64,000 nt of DNA, taken from assembly GCA_026413225.1 (NCBI GenBank), contig CM048591.1, positions 6,153,001-6,217,000 on the forward strand, written 5' to 3'. The notes under the pieces are model-generated. The model saw only the letters and a program-made list of their open reading frames with translations, was not told the origin of the DNA and did no database searches. The first letter of the stretch is position 1. Every line of letters begins with the position of its first letter. Positions 38,115-50,100 of this stretch are shown here, in pieces. Position numbers and translations under genes: made by a program. This DNA comes from Otis tarda. Taxonomy: Eukaryota > Chordata > Aves > Otidiformes > Otididae.

Positions 38115-38268
38115 AAAATATAGGCCATCATCTCAATCTTATAGCTGGGCAAACCAAGGCTCAGAGAGTGATGATATGTGTATGAAAAGTGATTCAGCCA
38201 GTATCATACAGGAGAGCCCTGTATGAGTCAAAACTGGTACTCAGCTATCCTATCTGATTTCTGTCAGA
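38115..38268 (+). mobile_element. MIR/L2-like relic
   Basis: The order GGGCAAACCAAGGCTCAGAG, GTGATTCAGCCAGTATCATA, CAGGAGAGCCCTG, AACTGGTACTCAGCTATCCT follows the MIR-type consensus GGGAAACTGAGGCTCAGAGAG...AAGTGACTTGCCCAAGGTCACACAGG...GAACTG...CTCAG. Divergence is high but the alignment holds for about 140 bases. The orientation is plus. Confidence 0.58.
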
Positions 38269-39419
38269 TTTATATTCACTCACCAGCATGTATGGGGAGA
38301 ACAGTAAGTCATTTTCTTGTTTGTTTTTATTTTTTTTTTGTGTGATGGTTTCTGGGATTTATTCCATAATAGATCAATTTATTTTGCAATGCATTCTTTT
38401 ATTCTTATTTTTATTTTAAACCTGTGACTTCTTTTTGCAAAGGTAGCATAAAACTACACAGATATTGTTTTGTCCATCCATCTGTCTAAGCCTCAGGGTC
38501 TGATTGTCATTTTCACTAAGACTACTTTATACTGCTCTAACCATGTCAATGAACCTTACAGTCATGGCCATAAATGTAATTTACACCTACTTGAGAGCTC
38601 CTATGCCTTGCCAAAAAGATGTATCTTAGGAAGAAAAAGACTGTAATACACTTTGAAATCTAAATGTTGATCTCTTTTGTAGGACCATTACCCATATATT
38701 CAACTGTGCAATCCAGGAGATGTAGGCAACCTGCTCCCTTTCTGGTCTGGACAGGAATACTCTAAAATGTCTCCTGCTCCTAATTCAAAAAATTATAATG
38801 GTCATTCATGTTAGTTTATAAGTCAGTGACAGCAAGGGAAGAGCAGGGGAGAAAAAATAAAAATCGACATCTGGAATGCATGGAAAACACTCTACTCTTG
38901 TTAAAGTTCATGGCTGTGATAAAGAGGTAGAAATACACCCACACTATTAAAATCAGCTCCATGACAGGATGCCATGACAAGTTCTAAGCAGTAATTGGAT
39001 CTGAACTGGAGTCATTAGTTTACATCATCTTAACTTTGAGTACACTCAGTTCCAAAGGGAAGCCTATCATGTACCAGCCAAGGTATAGGTATGTCCGCCC
39101 ACCACTCTGAGAAGGCTGTTTGATCAAGACATATTGCTGACCTAAAGGATCATGGTGAAGACTACCTTATCCACTGGAGTCATTCAGGTTCTTTATTAGG
39201 GGCTATGTGGGCAACCTCCCTCTGTTCAAATTTGCTGACCAACTCTACTATCAGAATCAACAACCATAGCATTAATCCAAAACATGTCTGTTATTTTCAA
39301 ACTGAAAACCATAAACTATAAAAAATATTTTACAAAACAAAGATAAGAAAAGTTTTCCAGGTTCCTGATGTCTACATGTACCAAGAAGAATTAAACCTAC
39401 AGAGAAGTATTATGTAAGT
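38269..39419. other. Unique DNA
   Basis: T-rich run at 38318-38340. Nothing else is recognised up to the CR1 copy. Confidence 0.55.
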
Positions 39420-40215
39420 TCTGTTTAGTATATTTATCAATAGTCTGGACATGAGGATGGAGTGCACCCTCAGTAAGTTTTGCAGATGACATCAAGTTGG
39501 GCAGGAGTGTTGATCTGCTTGAGGATAAGAAGATACTACAGAGGGATCTGGACAGGCTGGATTGATGGGCCGAAGCCAATTGTATGAGGCTCAACAAGGT
39601 TGAGTGTTAGGTCCTTCATTTGGGTCACAAGAACTTTATGCAACACTACAGGTTTGGGGAAGAGTGTCTAGAAAGTTGCCCAGTGGAAAAGGACTTGCCG
39701 ATCGATAGCCAGATTAATACAAGCCAGCAGTGTGCCCAGAAAGACATCGAGTTGCTGGAGTGTGTCCAGCGCAGGGCAACAAAGCTGGTGAAAGGTCTAG
39801 AACAAGTCTTATAAGAAGCAGCTGGGGGAACTGAGGTTGTTTAGCCTGGAGGAAAGGAGGCTGAGGGGAGACCTTATCGGTCTCTACGACTACCTGAAAA
39901 AAGACTGCAGTAAGGCTGGTGTCAATCTCTTCTCTGAAGCAACAAGCAATAGAACAAAGGGAAATGGCCTCAAGTTGTGCCAGGGGAACTTTAGGTTGGA
40001 TATTAGGAACAATTTCTTCACCAACAGGGTTATCAAGCACTGGAATAGGCTGCCCAGGGAAGTGGATGAGTTACCATCCCTGGTGGTATTTAACAGATGT
40101 GTAGATGTGGTGCTTAGGGACATGGTTTAGTGGTGGACTTGGCAATGCTAGGTTAATGGTTGGATTTTATGATTTTAAAGATCTTTTCCAACCTAAATAA
40201 TTCTGTGATTCTATA
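39420..40215 (+). mobile_element. CR1 LINE, about 0.8 kb, with internal deletion
   Basis: Starts within the RT domain (TATATTTATCAATAGTCTGG) and runs to the terminal AATTCTGTGATTCTATA. Landmarks in order are GAGTGCACCCTCAGTAAG, GAGGGATCTGGACAGGCTGG, AGTGTGTCCAGCGCAGGGCA, TTAGCCTGGAGGAAAGGAGG, CAAGCACTGGAATAGGCTGC and CCATCCCTGGTGG. Compared with the copy at 55 kb, about 135 bases are missing at 39739/39740: the sequence jumps from GTGTGCCCAG to AAAGACATCGAG, which in the 55-kb copy are separated by the segment 55422-55556. The 3' UTR is of a subfamily with GGTTAATGGTTGGA. Confidence 0.93.
39480..40130 (+). pseudogene. CR1 ORF2 remnant, frameshifted
   Basis: The RT catalytic motif region (TTTGCAGATGACATCAAG, coding FADDIK) is still readable, but an extra T just before it shifts the frame. 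The downstream intact piece at 39837-40130 codes [48 protein letters not shown] and ends LRDMV before the stop. With the 135-base deletion and the frameshift, no functional product is possible. Confidence 0.88.
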
Positions 40216-41439
40216 ACTGTGCTCTTGTAATAGATGTGTTTGTCTCATCCGAAAACTATCTCCAGCTCTGGTCAATAGAAAAAGATGTAGAATATTATCT
40301 CCTAGTTACCTACCAAAAAAAAACCAAAAAAAAACCCCATAAAAAAATAAATCTACAAATCTGTACTAGCAGTCAGACTGAAAAATGGAATTAAATATTT
40401 CTCTCAAGAGATGTTATTGAGATTTTCTCTTCATATCCATAGACTTTCCCTAATCCTTCTTGATATTTATGGTATCTTTTGGCTCCTACGTCAAGGAGTT
40501 CTACAGTCAATTTATGAATAATATTTTCATGTTGATTAGTCAATAATATCCTGTATTTCAGATTCAATGAATATCTACATTTTCTAGATGATCTATTTTC
40601 TCTGCCAGTCAGAATGAGATACTTTTTTGCTTTGTCTTCCTTTACATATCTCACAATTCTTTCAAATCACAAGACAAAATCAAATAGGCCACTGAAATGG
40701 TGGTCTATGCCCTTTTCTCATTTTCTGATACTGCTGATAAGCCAAAAACTGAGAAAATTTCAGTAGAAAGGTCTCTCAATTTTTCTTCCAAAGCTGATGA
40801 GACCTAAGACCAATAACTGTGAAGCTTCAAGTACTCCAGAGTGTCTTTACACTGGGAACTCCTGTGAGAAGTAGTCAGATTAAAAAGTTCAAATGATCTT
40901 ATAAAACTGACAAGTAAAGGATCTTCCTTAGAAATACTACAGTCCTTCTGTGCATAAGCAAGACCAGAGCAAAATTCTCCCAGACCCAAGTCTGACACGT
41001 AAATACTTTTCCTCTGTTCTGAAGCTAGGATTCCTCTGTTGCTATGAAACTTTTCTCTTTACTACAGAAAGTGGTTTATACTTTTCTTAGAGATGTCAGC
41101 AAAAAGTCAAAGATTTTGACAAGGAATTGGAACTGGCTTTCCCAAACATCAAGTCCTCTGTTAAAGCCATGAGGTTAGGGAAGCATATCCAGTGGATATC
41201 AAAGTTAAGTGCAAGTCTTACCTCCTCATTTTAGTCTCATAAAGCAGAAATAAGCAGAAATTTGTCAGTCAACTCCTTGTATGCTTTAAAATACGCCTGT
41301 AACTTTATTGTCTGGTATGGTAATATTAAATATTAACTGTTCCAGCTTAAAGACTTCTCTGCAAATACTAGTCGTGACTGAGACTTGAAATCTTCCCTCT
41401 GGGGATAGTGTTGTACTACAAACAGTAACCTGGACTTTT
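40216..41439. other. Unique DNA
   Basis: An A-rich run (AAAAACC units) at 40313-40350 follows the CR1. No gene or repeat family is recognised in the rest. Confidence 0.55.
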
Positions 41440-41585
41440 GAAGCCGAGTCTAAATTCCCAGCTTTTTCATTACCAGTGTCATATACTGCATGACCCTGAG
41501 CAGGACACCTAATTTTCCTTCTGAACCTGTAAAATCTGGTAATAATGTTTCCTTCCTCACACCTTTCCTCTGGTTCGTCTTTTTG
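41440..41585 (+). mobile_element. MIR-like relic (5' part of composite)
   Basis: Reads GCATGACCCTGAGCAGGACA, CCTAATTTTCCTTCTGAACC, TGTAAAATCTGGTAATAATG and TTCCTTCCTCACACC. The family order is GTGACCTTGGGCAAGTCACTTAA...CTCTGTGCCTCAG...CTGTAAAATGGGGATAATA...CCTACCTCACAGG. The match extends over about 110 bases in the plus orientation. Confidence 0.57.
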
Positions 41586-41639
41586 AAACCTCAGCCATAT
41601 AATGGGCTCAATGTTGGAAATGACCTACTGTAAGTTAAT

Positions 41640-41790
41640 TGCAAGATCACAGCTATAGATTGTAAAATCTTGGTGGGAAGGACTTGCGATCTTTTTTATA
41701 GCCTTTACCAGACTGGGGCCCTGATCTTGACTGAGACCTCTAGACTCAAACCTAAGTTTAAGCCCATAAAAATAATAATTTTACACCCAG
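41640..41790 (+). mobile_element. L3-like LINE/SINE 3' tail
   Basis: Reads AGATTGTAAAATCTTGGTGG, GAAGGACTTGCGATCTTTTT, then GGGGCCCTGATCTTGACTGA and GACCTCTAGACTC, ending in AAAATAATAATT. This follows the amniote tail phrase AGACTGTAAGCTCTTTGGGGCAGGGAC...GTCTTTTT...ATGGGGCCCTGATCTTGATTGGGGCCTCTAGGC. Placed 50 bases after the MIR-like piece on the same strand, it may be the tail of the same composite element. Confidence 0.62.
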
Positions 41791-41880
41791 TATTTATGTT
41801 ATAGGAGCAGATATAGTGTCTGGCTTTTCACATGTCCTGATTTAGTTTCTTCCAGAACACAGTCTATTTTTCAGTCAAGG

Positions 41881-41910
41881 TTGTTTGTTTGTTTGTTTGT
41901 TCATTTGTTT
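41881..41910 (+). repeat. (GTTT)n microsatellite
   Basis: About five perfect TTTG units followed by interrupted copies. No associated element is recognised. Confidence 0.9.
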
Positions 41911-43913
41911 TTAATTCTTTCTGTGTGTCTTCTCAAGCCTCAGCATGCTAAATTCTTATCAGAGACCAATCAAATGGTAATTTATATAATCTATATACAT
42001 TTATTTATATAATTAGTTATTAATCATTCATTCTTTTTATTATTAGTTATTAATAAATATTTGATTATTACATTCCCAGTAGAAGATACAACAAGCAACC
42101 TGGCTTTGAACATAATACTTTTCTAATTTCTCTCTCTCTTTCTGGTTTCTTTCTGTTACTTCTCTCTAAAGTCTGCTTTGGGTCAATAGATCTCATTTCT
42201 GTCAGCAAGGCCACCCAACAATTTGCAGCAAATTTCCTATCTAACAATTTGTAGCAAATATGGCTGTGAACAAGTGAAGAAAAACTTTGTTCTCGCTGTA
42301 GCATTCTATCTCTTTCTGATGTAAAAGAGAGAGAAGGCAATGATGAAAGAAGGGAAAAAAATAACCCTTTAATTCATAAGCTCTTCATGCATGTAAACCT
42401 GGTACTTAGTATACAGCCTTGTCACCTTGACATTTATTCAGCTTGCTGGAGACTCGTGTGCCCTCAGTCAAAGCTAATTAACACTTAATTGACTTCATGA
42501 GAATTTTGTTCAGCAGTTCTGATTTGCCACTCATCGTGAAACATGTAGCTGTAACTTTCAAGAGCTCAGCAGTTGTGGGAGGTTTGGTCAGTGTCAGGGG
42601 AGTTGGAGACCGAAGGGGGAAAGGGGAGCGTAGGAGTTTCTGTCTCGCTCTGTTTTCTTTCTCTGTCTCTCATTGAAACCGATACAAGGACACAAGAGTA
42701 ACAAATAAGGCATTCAATAAATTGTCATTGTAGATACATTTTATTTAGCTAAAAGCACAATTTACAGTAGTTGAAGTTTGATTGATCTGTTGATAAACAC
42801 TAATGTTTTGCAGTTGACAATTTTTCCATGTTAATTTCCTTAACTTTGGCAGTCCTGGCTGGCAAGACCCTATAAATAGTATCAGTGTCATCATCCTTTT
42901 TAAGTTATTAATGAGCCATCGTGTTTATAGAGGTTGGGATTTGGGGACAGGCTGTGCTTGACTGCAGTTTCTGACATTGATGCGTTAGCAGTTGGAACCA
43001 GGTCTAGATTAGAACAAGAAGGGGAAAAAAATGGAAAAAAGCAAAAGCAAAAAGGATCTCAGCATTAGCCAAATGCATTTGGAGTGGACCAGAACTGTTA
43101 ATAATTAAAAAAATAATTAAAATATATAGAAAATTACAGGATACAATGCACAATCTGCTCTGATGCTACTGCCACTTGAAATACACTTCTGACTAATTAT
43201 CATTTCACCTGTGATGGAAGATTTTTTTTTTTTCAGCCCTCCTTCTGACTGTGCTGTGCCTTAGCCTATGTCCAGACTTTCATGATTGCCAAGGACTGAC
43301 AAGACACTAGAGAAGGCATGACTAATTAACTAGGCCAAGCTATCTACTTGCTGGATTCACAGTAACTTCAGTCAAAGCTGCCAAACACGTAAGTACATGT
43401 TTGGATAAGGATGTCCTTCTCCAATTGTGATGTTCTAACGAGCTGTTAAATATTTGCCTAGTATTAAGAAGAAGATGCTTTGTGCTAGCAAGAAGCACGG
43501 TATCACTATGTTGTATCCCTTGGAAAGTCAGTGCATCTGCTTTTTTTGTGTAGGCTCAGATGGGCATGTCGCAACCCTCTTCCTCCACTGAATAAACAAC
43601 AAGCTCATGACATTGTGATGGCCTCTAGACTCTCTAAGTAATGCTGGAAGTGTCCTTAATGCTACAGTAGGGTGATACATGCCAGGAGAGGGGCCTCTTT
43701 TCTTTCCACAGGGCCATCAACAACTCCGGATGCAAATCGTTTTGCTAGGAAAATGCTGGCTCTGATTCTTCCCCTGGCAGAATATACAAAATGTGATCTA
43801 TCTGAACCACTTTGCACTCTTTAGAGCTTCTGCTTTCTCCTCTTTCATCTTCATTATACTTACAGAGAAACATATATTATTTGTAATTTACAGGCACTTT
43901 TCCTTATATATAA
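41911..43913. other. Unique AT-rich DNA, enhancer-like composition in places
   Basis: Around 42440-42560, 42690-42860 and 43060-43240 the sequence has repeated TAATTA-type and ATCAAT-type cores (for example GCTAATTAACACTTAATTGA at about 42472) without repeat signatures. Conservation cannot be judged from one sequence. No gene is recognised. Confidence 0.3.
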
Positions 43914-43961
43914 ATATACACACTTGTGTGTGTATATACACACACATGAAAGTGTGTATAT
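43914..43961. repeat. TG/CA near-perfect palindrome
   Basis: A perfect 22-bp palindrome (43925-43946, centre GTATATAC) is flanked by 11-bp inverted arms ATATACACACT (43914-43924) and AGTGTGTATAT (43951-43961). The whole 48 bases can fold into a single hairpin with one four-base bulge. It sits inside alternating purine-pyrimidine sequence. Confidence 0.9.
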
Positions 43962-44914
43962 ATGTATGTACCTCCATACTAACACAAATGCACATGCATG
44001 TATATACACACATCCAGTTATTAAAACAAGCCAAAACTTATATGAAAACTTGTATGTGATGATATCTCACATTTTTAAAAATTATCAAAATATTTCTGCA
44101 ATGAAGTATTGAATTTGCAAGCAAAGTTCTAGTAGAGACTACTAACATCATGACATACAGTGCTTTGCAATCAAAAATAACCATGAACATGAGGATAAGA
44201 TTTATGTTATTTCTAGCTTTAATTAAGAGTGTGTTTACACTGAGGAGGTGTGTTTGTTACTGTTTGTTTTAATCTAGATCAGAAGTGCATTTCTCAAGGA
44301 AATCTCCTGTTTTTCCTCACTTGCTATACTTCAGTTCACATTGTGGAATATGTAAAACTAAATTGTCCACAGATGAAACTACTTTGTGTGATGTTCTTCT
44401 GGAACACATCCAGTGTAATCCAACCACAAGTGGACATTCAGCCCACTGGGCTGTACCAGAGCTGATCTGAGACAAAAGACCCACACATGCTGTGGACACC
44501 AGATCCTCAGTAGCAGTACAGATACACTCCTGTTGATCTTCACTATTTCCTGAGGCAGACCTATTCTAGCAGATATTTAGTTTAATGGTTTTCTAGGCTT
44601 CCTCCCTAGTCAATGAGCAGAGATAGACACCTTCAAGGGTGTTGCATCACACTCACTGTGCATACTTACCTGAAAAAGAAATAAACTTCCTGTAAAAAGA
44701 CTGTCATTCAGTGAAGGTATGAAAAATGAGAGCTATTCATTGGTGAGTTTAAGACAGATTTCTGCTAAGGATCTAGGTTTTCCTGGATCCCTTTTCTGAG
44801 ATACCTAATTACATCAGTGCACATAACAAAACCCAAGTTAGCAAGAATTTCCTTTTGTGGATCAAGGCTGTACAGTTTAGACGTTAAAGCAATTTTGTAA
44901 GAACTGATGTTATT
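43962..44914. other. Unique DNA
   Basis: No gene or repeat family is recognised beyond short TA/CA-rich bits next to the palindrome. Confidence 0.55.
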
Positions 44915-45040
44915 TATTTGATTTAGCTATAAATTCTCTGAGAAAGAGCCTATCTTTTTGGTATGTGTTTGCATAGCACCCAACACAATGACATCTTCAT
45001 TACAGAAGCAGCTTAAAGATGGTATTAGTAAGAATATACC
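44915..45040 (+). mobile_element. L3-like LINE/SINE 3' tail
   Basis: Reads TATAAATTCTCTGAGAAAGA, GCCTATCTTTTTGGTATGTG, TTTGCATAGCACCCAACACA and ATGACATC. This corresponds to the amniote tail ACTGTAAGCTCTTTGGGGCAGGGACCGTCTTTTTGTTCTGTGTTTGTACAGCACCTAGCACAATGGGG. It is the same family as the relic at 41.64 kb, in the same orientation, and keeps the GTACAGCACCTAGCACAATG-like part that the other copy has lost. Confidence 0.62.
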
Positions 45041-46914
45041 TATTCCAGGGGTGAATAATCTTTGCAGGGCTAGGATAAAGAAATCTGTAACTTAAGGATG
45101 AGAATATAAAAGCACAGTGTCAGTATTTTCCATGGTTTCAAATGGTTAATCTGTTTGTGTGGCATGTGGTAGAAGACTCAATGAAAATCTCCATGAAGAA
45201 TGAGAAAATGCCAGTCTAGAATCCAAGGTCATAGGCCATAAGAAACACACAATAGAACAGTTGTGAACTCTTAGACATTGCTTTTATCAGTTTCATTTAT
45301 TTATTTTGCACATAAACAAGCACTAAAATATACAACCGGTACCTCAGGCAACTTACTTCACCTTACTGCAGCAAAAGATTCATAGGGAGTTCAATTATAG
45401 AATGACTGGCTAATTTCAATAGCTTGTTTTAGCTATTAAGTCCTCCACAAAGACTTTATGAATGTTCTAATGAATACCTTGCAAGGTTTTCAGTGTAATG
45501 AAATTTGTATTAAAACTCTATAAGGAGTGTCCCACAATGTAAGGTCACTTCCATTTGTTCTCATTACAGCCCTAGAAGGACAAAGAAGAAAAGAAGAATA
45601 TGTAGTTCTCTTTTTTTTTGGCTTCAGAAGGGATGTTAACTTTGAGCACATAACTGGCAATGTTAACTTGCAAGTAACAACAACATCAGTGGCTTATAGT
45701 GACCTAAGGGATTGTTGAATAATATTGCTAAATTGAGCTCAACTGGACAAATCCACCCTTTACTTTCTCTTCAGGTAGTAGTACAAATGCAATTCCAGAA
45801 CATGTGATTGACAGTAGTGGTGTGAAAGATCCTTAAGAGCTTGTACAAACCAAAGATAAATGAAGAAGGATAAATGATAAAGGGCAGGATTAGAATCAAC
45901 TGATATGTGAATACCCATCTATTAACCACTGCAAAGAAAGACATGAGAATTTCAAGATCGTTTATGCCATTTGAGAAACAGAGTACAAAGGGATCCTGAA
46001 TCACAAGAAATGTCGAGAGAGTCACCCACAAACAATAAGTCCAGCAGCGTATCCTCAAAATGTGGACCTACAACAAGAAGATACCGCTAAGACAGCAAAG
46101 ACATGGAACATTTGTTATTAAAAAAATAGGCATTTTCAGTAAACTGATTCATATATTTTAAATAACTAACTTTGGTATTCATGCAACTAATATATTAATT
46201 AATAACTTATTTTTGGGACCAATGAAAAACAAGACGCCAGTTTGGTAGGTTCTGCACAGATATGTGACCAGACACAGTCAATGCTTGAAGTAATTTCTGC
46301 ATTGCTTTACATGGCCTGAAGCTGTGACTTTATCTGAGGTGCAGTATTGCAGAAGTGTTAGGGTTTGTCTATGCAGAGGTGAGACACTTGCAAAACTATC
46401 TGGAATTAATTTTTGAAGTGGATTATTTCAATATCATTAAACTGTCATGTGGATCTCTGACTGAGAATTAAAGAGATCTTATTTTGATTTTGCTTGATTC
46501 ACTTCCAAAGTTACACTGAATTAAGGCTACTTGAATTTTGAGTAAGTGTCCGAACAGGGACCTCAGGTCATTCCACAATACATTAGCTGTCAAATGAAGA
46601 CTAAATTACTGAATGGATCTATGTAGATAAAAGCAAGTATGGAACAATCTCAAGTTCACTCTGTCTAGAAAAATGTTAATCAATCATTAGACTTATTCAT
46701 TAAATGCTAGCCTTGTTTGACCATGCGACAAAGATGACAGGATTACAGGCATGTGGTCACTTATACTAGTTCAACTGATAAAAATAGACTAATACATTTT
46801 TAAGATGGATGGTGTTGTCTCATAATCTAACAACTTTTAAAGTCACGCAAAGAGATATTAGAATGAGATTAGTTTTCTAAAAGCTTGGAACCAGGGACAG
46901 ATTTATGAAATCTA
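45041..46914. other. Unique DNA
   Basis: No gene, RNA gene or repeat family is recognised. The 95-codon minus-strand open frame (45771-46058) has hydrophobic stretches but no identifiable motif. Confidence 0.55.
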
Positions 46915-47060
46915 TCCTCCTCTCCTCTCCGAACCTCTCTGAACCTCTCCGAACCGATCTGAACCTCTCCTCACGTCTCCGAACCTCTCCTCACATCTCC
47001 GAACCACTCCTCTCCAAACCTCTCTGAACCTCTCCTCTCCAAACCTCTCCAAACTTTCCC
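46915..47060 (+). repeat. Imperfect CTCTCCGAAC-type minisatellite
   Basis: Variant units such as CCTCTCCGAA, CCTCTCTGAA and CCTCTCCAAA, some with inserted CTCAC(G/A)T, repeat for about 145 bases with a period near 10 (locally 15-20). The strand is strongly pyrimidine-biased. Units grade into the pure (CCCCT) tract on the right, suggesting a shared origin by slippage. The open frame on the other strand is low-complexity and not a gene. Confidence 0.9.
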
Positions 47061-47155
47061 CCCCTCCCCTCCCCTCCCCTCCCCTCCCCTCCCCTCCCCT
47101 CCCCTCCCCTCCCCTCCCCTCCCCTCCCCTCCCCTCCCCTCCCCTCCCCTCCCCT
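47061..47155 (+). repeat. (CCCCT)19 tract; G-quadruplex-prone (AGGGG)19 on minus strand
   Basis: Nineteen perfect copies of CCCCT span 95 bases. The complementary strand is a pure purine tract with a G4 run every five bases, the textbook pattern for G-quadruplex and for intramolecular triplex formation. It is the most GC-rich simple repeat in the window. Confidence 0.97.
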
Positions 47156-47165
47156 CCCAACCTCC

Positions 47166-50100
47166 GCTCCCTCATGGGATACTTACATCTTTGTGATTCT
47201 CACGGTCTCTCTTCCCTCTGCCTGTTTGCTTTGTTCTGCCATGCACACAGTGCTGTACATGCACCTCTTCCACAAGAATTATCAGCAAAACCTTCATCTG
47301 ACTACACATCCAGGAGACTAAAGCTGTGAAAGTGATCAACACTGAATATGATTTAAGAACTCATTTGATTTTGCTCTGAAATGGATGACGAGTTCTCAAA
47401 TGGCTCCATGGTATGTCTTTATTGTGGAGCAACCATAAACACCTGAATAAGTGAAAGGTGAAGAGCAATGGCTTCATACACACCTCAGAGTACTTGCTGG
47501 CACTGGCAAGCACTTGCCAGAGGTCTACACTGGGGTTTGTGTAAGTAAATGTCACTATTGCAGCACTGACATCTGCTTCCAAGCTAGTCACTGTAGGCTG
47601 CCTTTATATTTAGAGGAGAAAAAGGGGCACTTCAGGTGAGAATCATCTCATGATAAAACTGATGTCTAAAACTGCATCCTAAAAATTCTTGTTTCTGTCT
47701 CATGATTATACAAGAATGCAAGATACTTGGGTACACAGAGCGAGTGCAGGTGAACTGAATCCTACACTTCCAGTTTGATTGTCTTGCTGCAATGCTGCAT
47801 TGCTGGGTTATTTCATCTCTTATGATACATTACAGCCTTGTTTGCCACAAGTGAGAAATGGTCAACGCATGACAGTCTCCTGCAAAGTTAATTTGGAAGA
47901 TGAAAATATTCCTGAAGTTCAGTTTCTCATAATTCGGAGTGCCATTTGCTAGGCCATTGCTCCTCATGCATTTACATATATAACAATATAGCCTGTCAAT
48001 AACATCTTTCCTGAAAAGTCTTTCCAGAAAGAAATACTCCACAAAGTGGTGGAGGAAGTGATTTTAGACAGGTTATCATTACCTGAATAAAAATAGTATT
48101 TATTCTTGCAGTTGATATTAGGATAAGGTGATCGTGAGACTTATGCTGACATTCACTTCATTCTGGTTAGGTTTTGTTGAGCAATTACACAACGCCTAAA
48201 TGTCTGAGTAAAGTCTGCTTGGTTCACATCTAAACTCTGACTGCTTGATATGGTGAAAAGGAGCTGCAGCCTCAGATCATACGTTACAGCTCCAAGAAAC
48301 TTATAATATTCTGAAACATATACTTTCCTCTGAAACTATATTTTTCTGTCCAGTTGCAGAAAAGCATGATACTTCCCCTGGAATGCACAGCTCTACCTGA
48401 GTCCTATTCCTTTTGTATTATTTTATCAATTCAAGGGGTTGAAAGCCAACTGAGTTTTGCACTTAATAATATTTACAATTTCTGCCCAGTTTTCTGTCTT
48501 CAAAGGATTTTGTAAACATTGGCTGCTGGGTGTTACAAAGGCTTCTGAACAGGTCAAAATAACAAGCAAATATTGTCTTAGAGAAAAGAAAAAGAGGCCT
48601 TAGTTTCTACACTTGTTTTTTTTTCTGACTGCAGCATCCATCATTATGGAGACTAGTCTGCTGTTGTCAGCTGGTCTGACTGTAAAATTTTCTACTTTTT
48701 AATTAAAATTCCAGACAATTTACCAAAAAGTCCCATTTGTTTTTGCAAAAGATTATCCAGCATTGAAAAAGATCTTCTGACATATCTTCTGACTTTAGAA
48801 GGAAATGCCTTATATCTCCTAAGATACATCTCAAATCTCTTTAATATTTCTCAGAAGAGGGCAGAGGAGAAAGGATACCTTTAAGACCCCATTGTGAACT
48901 TTTAGATTAAGCAGCCATCCAGGTGGATGTGCAGGGATGGACACACTTTATTGTGTCTCAACCATCAGAGTCACTCAGAGTCATTGTGACATGGATGAAT
49001 CCTGATCATTCTGCCTTCCTTCCCCTACTTCATTCTATTGCATAAGAATTGGCTACCTCTCTGTTAATATTGATGGTCCCACATGAGATCCCACTTTTCA
49101 TTGACTAAATTAATTTAAAGTCTCTTAAACTGTTAGAAAAATGCATGATAAACATGGTTAAATCAGAATTATTCTCTTGCCACTCTCAGTAAGGGTATTT
49201 CCTCTGCATGCTGACACTTCCACAGACCATCATACCCACACGTATATGACTACTTATTCCTCATGGTATGGTTGAAGCACAGAATCTGATGCCAAAATTA
49301 AAAGATCTTTGTTAATTTTACTATTTTTCTAAAATCTGAGTCACCTTGAGAAAGGTTATTTTGGGACACAGGCTTTATATTGACTTGTTTTCTCACAAAA
49401 GAGGCTTTTGTGTCACCTGGGATGTTACAGAAAATAGTTGCCTGTTCAATGAACTGCATCCTCTTCATGAAAACCTTAGCACTGCAAACAAAAGCAGGCA
49501 ATTATCATTAACTTGGTGATACTAATTCTAGCCACAAAGTAAGCTGATTTGGCTAAAAAAAAAGGAGAGTGACAAGAGGTATCTTTCAGTGCAGGAACAC
49601 TGATGATGCTCAGGGTAATCCACGAACCTGAGATGCATCCTGTAATTTAAGGAGATTAAAAGACCAGAAGAGTCAGGTCTTCTTGAATAACTGTTAATAG
49701 ACACTCCCAACTCACCAGCTTTCAGGCTTACAGAGACACATGAGTCTGAAAAAAAAAATGCCATAATTCACATCCCTGTGCTCTCAGAGGGCTTGGAAAT
49801 ATAAACATGAGTGTCCAGAAAGGCATAATCACACTGAATCCCTAGACATAGCACAGCCAGTGAGACTGCCATGCAAAGCCTACCTCAAACTGAATAATAT
49901 CTTCCTGAATATTCCTAGTGTGTGCTGTTTGCGTGTGTGAGGGGGAAACAGAAGAGGAGCGAGAGGAACGGAGAGTTCAATGCGAAAATTTTGGTGCTGT
50001 GTGGTGCTTAAGTTCTAGTGAAAAAGTGCATCAGGGAAATGACACTGAAGACTTTATTTCTTCAAGAAACAGAAATGGAATCAAATTAGATATGCACATT

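Noticed and set aside
46912..47175. Minus-strand frame coding a glycine/arginine/glutamate repeat protein
   Set aside because: It is a direct translation of the (CCCCT) and CTCTCCGAAC tandem repeats; no gene context.
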